A DNA stretch of 64,000 nt from Arenibacterium halophilum. GTDB taxonomy: Bacteria > Pseudomonadota > Alphaproteobacteria > Rhodobacterales > Rhodobacteraceae. The notes under the pieces are model-generated. The model was not told the origin of the DNA. It worked only from the letters and a program-made list of their open reading frames with translations, and searched no databases. Of this stretch, positions 38,319 to 46,815 are shown piece after piece (positions within the stretch are counted from its first letter, which is position 1; every line of letters starts with the position of its first letter). The stretch lies in assembly GCF_005938225.1 (NCBI RefSeq), contig NZ_VCPC01000008.1, positions 1 through 64,000 on the forward strand. The letters run 5' to 3'. A program made the translations under genes and the position numbers.

Positions 38319-39166
38319 GATATTATTCCTCCCCCTCTAAGAGCACCGCTCACCGCTCGGCCACTAACATAGGTTAACTTCCAAGGCCACTAGACTCGCT
38401 GCCTCTACGATCACAACGGCTTCAATGCAGGCGTGTTCCGAGAATTTCGTAATCGCAGTCGGACAGATTAAGTCCATAGATTTGCCCATAAAAGGTTGGA
38501 TGGTACCAACTGACAAACGAAGAATTTTTCTATGTGAAACGGCTACAGACCTAAGCCCTAGTCTCTCCGCGATGCAGTCAGTTCTACACAGGCAAGGGGA
38601 CGGATGTCACGGCAAGCGGTCCTTGCTGCAGGTTAATAGGCACAACTTCCGGACAGCTACATGAAACGGCAAAGCCCTATTGGAAATGGTATCTACGACA
38701 GAGCACAAGCTCGCTAATGCTTGTCGATTGGTCGTCCAGGCGCCGTCCACACATCCCACATTAGCCGCGCCGGGCAATACTTACTTTCGAAGAGATATGG
38801 GCTGGGAGTTTCGTCACAGAACCGGTTGTCTGCCTCTCCAAGGACCCGCAAAAAATCCAGCTGTTTGCGGCGGGAACGCCCACCTTGGCTCTTACCTCCT
38901 GTCTAGGACTTCGGAGATTGTTGGCTCACCCCAAAACAACCGAGTACCACTGATCGAATTCCAATCAAACGGCAAAACCAAAAATATCACATAATAACAA
39001 CAACTTAACGCCCACTCCGAACCAACGCTCCACGAAAAACCCTACAAGACTCTATAAAATTTCAATGGAATAGGTGTGGTTTACGTAGGGGTTCACCAGC
39101 CACGGCGTCCTCGCTGCAGCTGATAAAGGCGATATCATACGGCGCCGCGCCCCGCCGCAGAACGTG
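38319..39166. other. 848-bp stretch with no supported gene
   Basis: Between the Crp/Fnr and HTH genes, short open frames exist but lack ribosome sites and recognisable domains. Base composition drifts to higher AT near 38950-39060. I could not identify transposase fragments here. The 100 bp before 38318 presumably contain the regulator's promoter. Confidence 0.6.
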
Positions 39167-39568
39167 TCACCTCTGAGCCCTGACAGCGGTGCGGACCAAA
39201 TCCAGAACGCCACCCAAGGCGCTTTTGATTTCGGGAGACAGATTGCCGCCCTTGAGCGCCGCCAAGTACAAGACCATGCGTAGCGCGAATGCGACCTCTG
39301 GTTCCTCGGGATTGTCCGGATCCACTCTGATCGTGAACTCTCCATTGGCATACTCACTTACGTAGCGGCTGATGAATATAGGCTCATCCACGTCAAGAAC
39401 TCTAATCAAGGGGAACAGCTTCTCATGAGGCAGTTTGAGCACGTCCTGGCGGATCAACTTGACAACGTTGCTCGCCTTAAAACCAGCCTTCTCTGCGATC
39501 GCGCCGTCGGACAGGCCAGACCGCTGGATCGCATCGTTCAGCATTGTGTTGAAGTTATCAGATGGCAT
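39167..39568 (-). CDS. small helix-turn-helix (XRE-like) regulator
   Basis: A 133-residue protein. The N-terminal 60 residues read NTMLNDAIQRSGLSDGAIAEKAGFKASNVVKLIRQDVLKLPHEKLFPLIRVLDV, a XRE/Cro-type helix-turn-helix pattern with the second helix at about 21-31. The C-terminal half (FALRMVLYLAALKGGNLSPEIKSALGGVLDLVRTAV) is helical. AAAGGGAA lies 6 bases before the ATG. Standing alone next to a gene-poor region, it could be a leftover phage-type or plasmid repressor. A palindrome sits 20 bp upstream. Confidence 0.65.
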   Translation of the reverse strand: MPSDNFNTMLNDAIQRSGLSDGAIAEKAGFKASNVVKLIRQDVLKLPHEKLFPLIRVLDVDEPIFISRYVSEYANGEFTIRVDPDNPEEPEVAFALRMVLYLAALKGGNLSPEIKSALGGVLDLVRTAVRAQR

Positions 39569-40183
39569 CAGAATTCCCTTTGTTTTTTCACTGATGCGCT
39601 GTGATAGTCGTTGAGCAATCGTCCTCGCTGTTTCGCCTCCAAAGTTGTCTTAGACCCAAACGTTCAGGCGAGCAGCACTAGCTCTCTAACGAGCGCGATC
39701 CAGAGTCCAACGCTTCGCCTACGGTCGACGCTGGGCGGTACGGGCAATGCGACGGTGCGCGACACTGTCAGGACTTCTGGCACGCGAGCGACTGACGCCT
39801 TCCGATCCGAGCAAAACCATGACGCTTGAGGTCTGAGCCTCATACGGCCTTCCCGCAGATATTCTGGATGCCAAGGAGGAGACTAGATAGGATTTCTATT
39901 CGGACGGGCTTCACCACGATCCCGAATTTCACATGTTTTGGACAGCTCAGACCAGGTTTCAGCCCGAGTTGTGGGATGTGCTGTGAGATAAGGTGTTTGA
40001 GAAGTTTCCCGCTAAACCGCCCAAAAAAAGCAACGCCACCAGCAACCAGCACTTTAGTCCTGAAAGTGGGCCATGCGGACAGAGTGAGCTTTCGCTGCGC
40101 TTGTTGCAATGACCGCTTCGGATGGTGCTACTCTCCCGTTCAACGACGGCCCATCGCAGAGAGTCTGAGAGGAAAACCACAAA
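39569..40183. other. 615-bp stretch with no supported gene
   Basis: Apart from the small palindrome at 39588-39604 I see no gene. An open plus-strand frame at 39826-40215 and minus-strand frames around 39840-40180 have no ribosome site or known domain and overlap the true VOC start. The last 60 bp supply the VOC gene with GAGAGGAAAA. Confidence 0.55.
39588..39604. promoter_or_regulatory. inverted repeat TCAC-N9-GTGA upstream of the HTH gene
   Basis: TCACTGATGCGCTGTGA (17 bp) has TCAC/GTGA arms (inner bases partly matching) and lies 20-36 bp before the HTH gene start. The size suits a dimeric repressor acting on its own gene. Inference from position only. Confidence 0.35.
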
Positions 40184-40600
40184 ATGATTGCCTACGTCAC
40201 CGTTGGCGCAGATGACATCGTGAAGGCGGAACGCTTCTACTCAGCATTCCTGCCAAGTCTTGGCTACCGGCTGGAAAAGTATCATGGAGACCTGAGTTAC
40301 ATCTTGCCGGCTGAAAAAAAATACTCCTTTGTTCAGCCCGATTTCTACGTCAAATCCCCTTTCAACGGGCAATGTGCATCGGCTGGGAACGGCGTAATGG
40401 TCGCGTTCCAGGCGGGTTCGCAGAAGCAGGTCCGCGAGCTTCATGCCGCTGCGTTAGCCGCGGGCGGAACCAACGAGGGGCAGCCTGGCTTCCGTGCCTC
40501 GCATGGCCCCCACTTCTACGTGGGGTATGTTCGTGATCCACAAGGCAACAAGATCGCGCTCTTTTCCAGCGATCCTAATGAACCTGCGCGCGATGGATAA
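40184..40600 (+). CDS. VOC (glyoxalase/bleomycin-resistance fold) protein
   Basis: A 138-residue protein with the paired beta-alpha-beta-beta-beta modules of the VOC superfamily: IAYVTVGADDIVKAERFYSAFLPSLGY at the start and HFYVGYVRDPQGNKIALFSSD at the end, where a metal-binding histidine/glutamate position is usual. The RDPQGNK turn is diagnostic. Specific reaction unknown; possibilities are glyoxalase-like or antibiotic-binding activity. GAGAGG lies 8 bases upstream. Monocistronic. Confidence 0.87.
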   Translation: MIAYVTVGADDIVKAERFYSAFLPSLGYRLEKYHGDLSYILPAEKKYSFVQPDFYVKSPFNGQCASAGNGVMVAFQAGSQKQVRELHAAALAAGGTNEGQPGFRASHGPHFYVGYVRDPQGNKIALFSSDPNEPARDG

Positions 40601-40923
40601 CTGTAGGCAACAATCTCGGCACTGGTAGAGTCCTAAGCGGCAGGTCGGGCCGCGCAGCGCGGCGCAGAGGAGGTCACCCGCCTCCCGGCGGAAAAACCAT
40701 AGCGTGGCAACTTAGCAAGGTCGCCGAATTCCCCACCTGCAAAGGGCTCCGCACCACAAGGACCGCTGAAAACATTCGGAAGAACAATGTGAAGAGCTGT
40801 TCATACCTACCCAACCCTTGTAGTTGATCAGGTCTAACACCCTATGCCAACTTGCAGGTGAACACGGTCAAGGCAGCAGTCCTTTAGCCGACCCTAAGAG
40901 CATGCGCGGGGTCAGTTGTAACC
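40601..40923. other. 323-bp non-coding stretch
   Basis: Between the VOC gene and the small secreted-type protein. A GC-rich segment GGGCCGCGCAGCGCGGC near 40646 can fold into a small hairpin that might end VOC transcription. Nothing else recognisable. Confidence 0.45.
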
Positions 40924-41118
40924 TCAGTCCAAGCCTGCAACCTTTTGCACGCCACGCATAGTCATCTTGCCAACGCCCACCGTCCCATTGACCGCTGTCT
41001 TGGTGACGAAGCCAACGGTCGAGCTCGTGTTGTGGGCCACCTGGTCCGTCGTGCAGACCGAGACGGCCACTACCGCGCCAATCAGCCCAACGCTCACGAT
41101 GTTCCGAACTTTGATCAT
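40924..41118 (-). CDS. small hydrophobic/secreted protein, function unknown
   Basis: A 64-residue protein from ATG 41118 (GGAG 6 bases upstream). Residues 5-22 (RNIVSVGLIGAVVAVSVC) form a signal-anchor or signal-peptide segment ending in a cysteine, without a canonical lipobox. The rest is glycine- and valine-rich (SSTVGFVTKTAVNGTVGVGKMTMRGVQKV), like several small Rhodobacterales envelope proteins. Probably membrane-associated or periplasmic. No family recognised with certainty. Confidence 0.6.
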   Translation of the reverse strand: MIKVRNIVSVGLIGAVVAVSVCTTDQVAHNTSSTVGFVTKTAVNGTVGVGKMTMRGVQKVAGLD

Positions 41119-41223
41119 GTCATGCTCCGTTTTCGAATGTTCCAGCCGCATGTAAACAGGTCCTTTTGCGGCATCGCGGCTCCGGTGACCGGCCCCACAC
41201 CCGCTTTCGTGAGATGATGCGGT

Positions 41224-41892
41224 TATAGCAGATCGCCATACCGCAGAGCTGCAGCCGCGTTATCACCATCGGTGCGCAATACTCTCTGTGGCCGAGGCTT
41301 GGCTTCCGTTGGATCAATGCCCTGCAACGCGACATGCCCGACCTGTCGATCCGAACTGAGCTGGGCATGGCTGATCGCCTGACCCGATTTCTGACTGAAG
41401 GGGTGTTCAAGCCCCGCTTTTATACACTCCGCAGCTGCGCCCGAACCTGATTGCTGAAAAGGCACTGGAAGACGAACTGACCATGGCCGCGTCCTACCCC
41501 GACGCCACGCCCGAACCTGACCGGGATATGTGTTTGTCGATTGGGGGCCCGAGTTCACCCACGCGCACGCCTTGGCCCTGCCCCGTCTGAAAAATGCGGG
41601 CCTTGTAATGTGCCTAGGCGCATTGGCCGCCGATTACGTCGCTAACCGCAGGGCTTCTGCCTACCTGCCCGCGCGGGCCGTCAAGCGTCGGCTGGATGCC
41701 TGGACCCTGCATGTGGTCGCCGATGCGCCGCGGTTCCCCTACCCCGCATGGATCGTCTGGCGAGATGATATCGACCCGGACATTGCAGCAACCGCCCGCA
41801 CATCCTTGGCAGCTATCGTGGCAGACGCCGAGAACGAACAGGAAACACTTGTCAGGAGTTTGGAGGCAATGAAAGGCCAAGACGCTGGCTGA
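41224..41892 (+). pseudogene. LysR-type regulator remnant (substrate-binding domain)
   Basis: The plus strand reads QYSLWPRLGFRWINALQRDMPDLSIRTELGMADRLTRFLTEGV, then after frame changes near 41410 and 41525 FVDWGPEFTHAHALALPRLKNAGLVMCLG and AADYVANRRASAYLP, the effector domain of a LysR-type regulator. The DNA-binding N-terminus is absent. Three frames are needed to follow the homology, so it is dead. The last part (41530-41892) remains open for 120 codons. Confidence 0.72.
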
Positions 41893-41920
41893 GCCCGGCA
41901 GGTTACATGGGCTTCAAAAC

Positions 41921-42032
41921 GCGATCTACTGTCCCCTAAACCGGTCCGGTTATACCAAGGATTTGGTAAAATTTCGCCCGAGAGCACCGCAATCCGGAGC
42001 GTTCGCCTTGGGTTTAAGGGGCAGTAGATTGC
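41921..42032. repeat. MITE-like element with 22-bp inverted ends
   Basis: The 22 bases at 41921-41942 (containing ATCTACTGTCCCCTAAACC) pair in inverse with 42011-42032 with three differences; the spacer is 68 bp. The total of 112 bp with matching ends and no coding content resembles a miniature inverted-repeat element. It lies 29 bp after the LysR remnant. Confidence 0.5.
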
Positions 42033-42777
42033 GTTCCTGAATACTATATATACACACCATTTTGATGATTTACCTCGAAAACCACTACATATAGACACCG
42101 CGGCACACTCCGAGCCCCCCTTTTTATATTTTTTTTCTTTAAAGAATCTAAACCCTACTTAACTGTAGGATTTAGTAAGAAAAAAGAAATTTATGAAAAG
42201 GGGGGCTTGATAGGCGGAATGTTCGGAACCCCACCTTCCACGTTCTACCCTCCGGATTCCAGCGACAGCGGGACTCCACCAGACAATCCCTCGGGAGATT
42301 TTCTGAGTCCTACGTTGCGTTAGACGCTTCGCCCCAAGAACCCGGTAAGCGTTGAGAGACCAGCCTGCGTCGGTTCTTGCCAAATCTTCCTTCGATCACA
42401 CAATCCTATGGCAAATCATCCCGCTTACTAAACCAGACATTCCTGTCGCGGCCACCTCACGACCTTTTTAGGCGCGACGTCCTGGAAGATACTGACATGT
42501 CGTGCAGGATCTTCCGCTCGCTGCTACAGGCGCTGCACACTGCCGGAGCTGATCGAGCAAGGCAGCACCGCGCCTACGACCGATCGGAACCCATTTAAAA
42601 GCAGAACTTTTTCGAAATTTTGCCGCCAGGACGGTTGTAGCCCGCGGCCCTCCGCACCACATCTATCAAGTACTTCCCGAGCGCGGGCATGAGGTCGCCT
42701 GTCCTCCTCTCAACCGCTGGGAAGACCTTTTGTTATGTTTGGTATGAGTTCAGGCGCCTTGGCGCCATAAGGTAGAT
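42033..42777. other. 745-bp gene-poor, AT-rich stretch before the helicase gene
   Basis: Only the hairpin at 42148-42175 stands out. No frame has a ribosome site and domain. The final 50 bp, with TTTTGTTATG followed by GGTAGATATG, supply the start region of the helicase-like gene. The change in base composition marks the left border of an acquired segment. Confidence 0.5.
42148..42175. terminator. AT-rich hairpin, bidirectional terminator-like
   Basis: CTAAACCCTAC (42148-42158) and GTAGGATTTAG (42165-42175) pair with one mismatch around a 6-base loop. A T-rich tract precedes and an A-rich tract follows, so on either strand a stem is followed by U residues only in the minus direction. It lies in the gene-free 42033-42777 region, whose composition is clearly AT-richer than the rest of the window. 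Confidence 0.4.
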
Positions 42778-44793
42778 ATGACGTTGCCCCCTTGCCCAAA
42801 GACCGATGAGCCCTTCGCAGAGATCATTGCAACTGAAGCACCCAACATCTGCATCATCGGCGGACCCGGCACCGGAAAAACCTTCGCACTCCATCATCGA
42901 GTTGCGCGGATACTTCGAGACCTGCCACGTGAGCGCCGCATTTTGGTTCTGACCCCCACTTGCAGGGCAGCACAGGCCCTCATGAGATTCCTTCAAAAAT
43001 CCGGCGCCAGCAACATAACTGCCGTCGATGCGATGCCGTTTCGGGACTTTGCGGTCGAGCACATATCCGTCAACCGCGGCAACAAGGTTGACGACGATAG
43101 CCCAGTCAGTTCGGCCACTATCTGCAAGGTAATCCCTCGGTTCATGCTAGAGCCGATAATCAGCGACCTTGCTCTTGACCATGGCACCACGGATCAGGTC
43201 CGCCAGCGCATCGAAGACTATGAAACTCAGGTGGCCGCACTGAAACGGCCGGTTCTATACGGCTTTCCAAATGAAGCGAAGGGCTCGTTCGAGCACGATT
43301 TCCATCTCACCCTCATTGAAAGCGGCGCGATGCTCCAAGGAGAGATAGCGGCGCTTCTGCTCCAAAACTTGCGAGCATGCAGTGAGCGTTTTGATCGCTA
43401 TGCATACAGCCACGTCTTGGTCGATAACTTTGAAGAGTTGACCGGCGCGGAGCAGGGAGTAATAAACCACCTCTCGAAGAACATGGATGTTACGATATGT
43501 TCGAACCCAGCACCGTTTTCCGTACCGGCCCTAGCCAACCCCGATGGCGCTATTCGGTGGTGCGCCAAGTTTACCAATTGCATGAAATGGCATCTGGAAG
43601 TTTGCTACCGCAGTCCGCAATCTGTTGCCAGACTCCTTCAAAACCTCTCGCAGGAAAATCACGCGGTCAAGGTGGCGAGTGCCGTTCCCAGGTCGGAGAA
43701 TCCGGGAGGCAACGTCTTGGTTCATCGATACGCGACGCTGAAAGACGAGGTGAATGGCCTCGTCCGGGATGTCGTCAAACTTCTCGCGAAAGGCGTCTCG
43801 CCTTGGGAGATCCTGATACTCTCGCAAGACCCAAGGCAGGGTTTGCTGCTACATACGGGACTGAGCCGAGCAGAAGTTTCGTCATCGGTTGAATATCTGT
43901 CGCAGGCACTAGAGAACAAGAGTGTCCAAAGGTTCTTAACCTTCGGCAGGTCTGATCCGATGTCCCGACGATTTTCTCTTGGCTCTGGCCATCCAGAATG
44001 GAGAGCGAGATCCTACAAACGCATTTTGGACTATTCTCGCAAGTACACAGTGGACGTAGGAAAAGTCATCGATAAGGTAGAGGATGGTGAAACAGCAATT
44101 CGCGACGTTAAGGCAATTCTAAAATATAACAAGAATGTGCGCACCGACTGGATTGCTGAACAGAACGTGGTTCACGATTTGGATATTGGTCAATTATTCA
44201 TGGATGATTGTGAAAACGGATCTGAAGCGGCCATGGACTTGATCGACACTTTCTTTCCGACGAGCGCTATACAGCTAAGCTCGTTAAGAAGTTTGGCCAT
44301 TGCTAAAGCAGATCACGTACACAATGCCGAAAAACTTCGCTTGGAGAACCTTCTACACGAAGTTCGAGAAGCTGCTTCTCGCCAGGAACGCATAGACCCG
44401 AACTCTGCTACAGTCAGGATTATGGCGATCGACAGGAGTACTGACCTCGAAGCTCCGTACATATTCGTACCAGGCCTTTTTGAATTCGCATCGGCGGGTC
44501 ACGCGGAGTACAGCACACTTCGCGAAACAACAGCAAACCGTGCCGCGAAGGACAACAGTGCCCTTCAAACAGCGGTGTCACGCCTCGCTTCAACAGACAG
44601 GAATCTGAACTCTGGTCGGATCACGTTCAGCTTCCCTGAACAAGTACCTTCTTTGATGGTTCAGGAGCCCGATCAAAAAAGAGGTGAATCCGGAGATCGA
44701 CAAGCGTGCGTGCAACCCAGTTCCGCACTGCTGTCGCTACAGCGCGAGTGGGCGCGCATCGAAAGCGACCCACCGGAAAGATATTCCGTTTGA
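42778..44793 (+). CDS. degenerate UvrD/Rep-like (SF1) helicase or ATPase
   Basis: A 671-residue protein. Motif I is intact (GGPGTGKT, residues 28-35) and motif Ia is ILVLTPTCRAAQAL. Motif II is VDNFEEL (215-221) instead of the usual DEFQDL, so the second acidic residue is replaced by Asn. Motif III (normally GDxxQSIY) is reduced to TICSNPAPFS. CYRS (276-279) corresponds to NYRS in motif IV. Near the C-terminus VRIMAIDRSTDLEAPYIFVPGL and TAVSRLAS resemble motifs V and VI, with the arginine finger kept but the H-x-x-KG lost. It probably still binds ATP, and may have turned regulatory. Likely one unit with the next gene, 133 bp away. Codon use and GC are lower than in the flanks. Confidence 0.7.
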   Translation: MTLPPCPKTDEPFAEIIATEAPNICIIGGPGTGKTFALHHRVARILRDLPRERRILVLTPTCRAAQALMRFLQKSGASNITAVDAMPFRDFAVEHISVNRGNKVDDDSPVSSATICKVIPRFMLEPIISDLALDHGTTDQVRQRIEDYETQVAALKRPVLYGFPNEAKGSFEHDFHLTLIESGAMLQGEIAALLLQNLRACSERFDRYAYSHVLVDNFEELTGAEQGVINHLSKNMDVTICSNPAPFSVPALANPDGAIRWCAKFTNCMKWHLEVCYRSPQSVARLLQNLSQENHAVKVASAVPRSENPGGNVLVHRYATLKDEVNGLVRDVVKLLAKGVSPWEILILSQDPRQGLLLHTGLSRAEVSSSVEYLSQALENKSVQRFLTFGRSDPMSRRFSLGSGHPEWRARSYKRILDYSRKYTVDVGKVIDKVEDGETAIRDVKAILKYNKNVRTDWIAEQNVVHDLDIGQLFMDDCENGSEAAMDLIDTFFPTSAIQLSSLRSLAIAKADHVHNAEKLRLENLLHEVREAASRQERIDPNSATVRIMAIDRSTDLEAPYIFVPGLFEFASAGHAEYSTLRETTANRAAKDNSALQTAVSRLASTDRNLNSGRITFSFPEQVPSLMVQEPDQKRGESGDRQACVQPSSALLSLQREWARIESDPPERYSV

Positions 44794-44926
44794 TCACCTC
44801 AGCCAAGGCTGTAAGCCAAATCTTTGCGACGGACTGTTTACCCAAATTCCCCGTCTCAGGACTAGTTCAAGTATACACTCGGGATCATAGGAGCCCTTAG
44901 CGTGTATCGGTGAGCAAGCGATCGTC

Positions 44927-45871
44927 GTGCGCGCCGACACAAAATTGAAACGAGCCCAAGCAAATTTCCAAACGAAAAAGAAGGTACGCACTGTGGAACG
45001 AGTCCTAGAGTTAAGCCGAGCTGAGCAGAAAAGAGAAAGGTTCATAACCGCGCTAAGCGACGCACACGTCGCTGGATTCGGCTCGATCCTTTCAAAGAGA
45101 ACAGGGATCTCGATTCAGACAATGATGACAGAGCCCCCGGAAAGGTTCCAGCCCAAACCTCGACCCCAAGGTGGGCGCCCCCGCGCCAATGTCTTGGCCC
45201 ATAGAAACGCAAAGAGGAAGTTATCCGAATATCCAAGGGAAACGGAAAATCTGGAAGCCGAGAGAAAGAAGATTTTAAATCGATTTGCAATATGGGAAAA
45301 AAGATATGGGAATAGAAGGTCCAGTACCGGATTCAGCCACATGGATTTATTGACGTCTCCTAAGCTAGAGAACAATGGCCGCCCGACGTGGACTGTGTAT
45401 CGAGCCGCTGAATACACCTCAATCCTCATGGGGCAAAAGCACCCGGAGAAGAAAGAAAATCGCGAAGGATATGAATACCATTACCAGACATTCGACTGGG
45501 AGGTTCGGGACCTTTGGAGATATCTCAACCAGTTCATCGAGTTGACCGCAAGGACACGAAACGGGCCTAAGCCGAATGTCGAAAAGTTGTTCAAGACCGC
45601 ACTATCCGCCTATGCCACCCGTAGACTCATGTTGCGCCATGGAGGGAACTACAAGGTGCGGCTATCTGCTGTAGAGGTTAGTCAATCTTGGTACCTCATT
45701 TTTGGAGAGGACGAAAGCGAGGACAACATCAAGAAATATTTGCCAAGGCTGGCTCACCCCCTGAGAATAATAAACCAATTCTTCGAACCTTTGCAAAACT
45801 CGCGCCTCAGGCCGTTTCATTCGCTCGGCAGAACGCTTGCGTATCAGTTTCCCGATAGCAACTGGTACTGA
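44927..45871 (+). CDS. protein of unknown family, partner of the helicase-like gene
   Basis: A 314-residue basic, hydrophilic protein. The N-terminal 35 residues are helical and lysine-rich (TKLKRAQANFQTKKKVRTVERVLELSR). The centre has EYPRETENLEAERKKILNRFAIWEKRYG, probably coiled coil. The C-terminal third has aromatic-rich segments (YEYHYQTFDWEVRDLWRYLNQF, SQSWYLIFGEDESEDNIKKYL). No catalytic motif, membrane segment or known domain was recognised. GTG 44927 is the first in-frame start; a weak GAGCAAG precedes it. Same strand and low GC as the helicase-like gene, so likely acquired together. Confidence 0.6.
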   Translation: MRADTKLKRAQANFQTKKKVRTVERVLELSRAEQKRERFITALSDAHVAGFGSILSKRTGISIQTMMTEPPERFQPKPRPQGGRPRANVLAHRNAKRKLSEYPRETENLEAERKKILNRFAIWEKRYGNRRSSTGFSHMDLLTSPKLENNGRPTWTVYRAAEYTSILMGQKHPEKKENREGYEYHYQTFDWEVRDLWRYLNQFIELTARTRNGPKPNVEKLFKTALSAYATRRLMLRHGGNYKVRLSAVEVSQSWYLIFGEDESEDNIKKYLPRLAHPLRIINQFFEPLQNSRLRPFHSLGRTLAYQFPDSNWY

Positions 45872-46055
45872 CTGCTGCAGACTTCCTTATAGAGTACACA
45901 AGAATGTTTGTTGCACCGTTGATGGCCGTCTGGGCCGACATCAGGGCCGGTTTCGAGCGCTGACCAGTCAACTATTGGAAAACCAGCCTGGAAAGATCGA
46001 TAGTGCCCCCGCGCGTGGTGTAGGAGCGTCGACCTTCGGAGAGGTCCGGGTCTGA

Positions 46056-46586
46056 TCAGGATGCCACGGCGGGCAACCTGCCGGTGGGATTGTCGGTGAC
46101 GCGGGCCAGGGTTTCAAGGCTCATGTATCGCCGCACCACTGCCCATTCATCGTTGGTTTCGAGCATCAGAGCGCCGACGAGGCGGATGATGACGGCGTCG
46201 TTCGGGAAGTTCCCGATGATATCCGCACGTCGCTTTACCTCTCGGTTCACCCGCTCCAGCGGGTTGGTCGAAGCGATGTGGGTCCAGTGCTCTCGATGGA
46301 ACGACATGTAGGCCAACACATCGTCGCGGGAGTTGTCCATCAGGGCGCCGAGCTTGGGCTGTTTCTCCCGAAGGGCGTCCGCCACGACGGCCCACTGGTT
46401 CTCGGCGTCGCCCTTGCTTTCCTGGGCGAAGACCGTCTTCAACATCGCCGCCGCTGCCGTGCGGTGTTTCGCAGGGGCATGCACCAGGGCAGAGCAAAAC
46501 CGATGATATCGCCACACCGCATAGGTGATGATTTCGCGAGGAAAACGGAAGCCCTTCAGTCGTGGCAGTGAGGTCAGAATGGTCAA
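46056..46586 (-). pseudogene. chimeric transposase remnant: IS6-like start joined to IS256-family C-terminus
   Basis: The first 25 codons (SLPRLKGFRFPREIITYAVWRYHRF) match the start of IS6-family transposases. The rest (HAPAKHRTAAAAMLKTVFAQESKGDAENQWAVVADALREK ... STNPLERVNREVKRRADIIGNFPNDAVIIRLVGALM) is the C-terminal half of an IS256 (Mutator) transposase with its catalytic glutamate. The junction near 46505 keeps the frame open by chance. Neither transposase is complete. Confidence 0.8.
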
Positions 46587-46752
46587 GGTGCCGCGCTAGC
46601 CGAGAAGGACAATTCGATCAACTTGGCGGTACCCTATGCCCAGATGCGGGCCTGACATCTGTTCCCGAAGGATTTTCATCGCAACGCAACCGGATGATGC
46701 CCGATAGAACGCAAACGGTCCGGGCCTGCAGGTGTCTCGCGACTGTGAAAAG

Positions 46753-46778
46753 GGAACACAAGCACGCTCTGCGCGGTT
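46753..46778 (+). promoter_or_regulatory. EcfG-like stress promoter of the lipid kinase operon
   Basis: GGAAC (46753-46757), 17 bases, GGTT (46775-46778); the ATG follows at 46816. It matches the general-stress consensus GGAAC-N16/17-CGTT except for one base, and agrees with the sites at 28975 and 35712. Confidence 0.55.
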
Positions 46779-46815
46779 ATATCCCCTGAAACACAGCTGA
46801 ATCGTGGTAGGTCGA

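Noticed and set aside
38425-38994. short plus-strand frames in the gene-free region after the Crp/Fnr gene
   Set aside because: No ribosome sites, no known domains.
39826-40215. 129-codon plus-strand frame before the VOC gene
   Set aside because: It overlaps the well-supported VOC start and lacks a ribosome site and domain.
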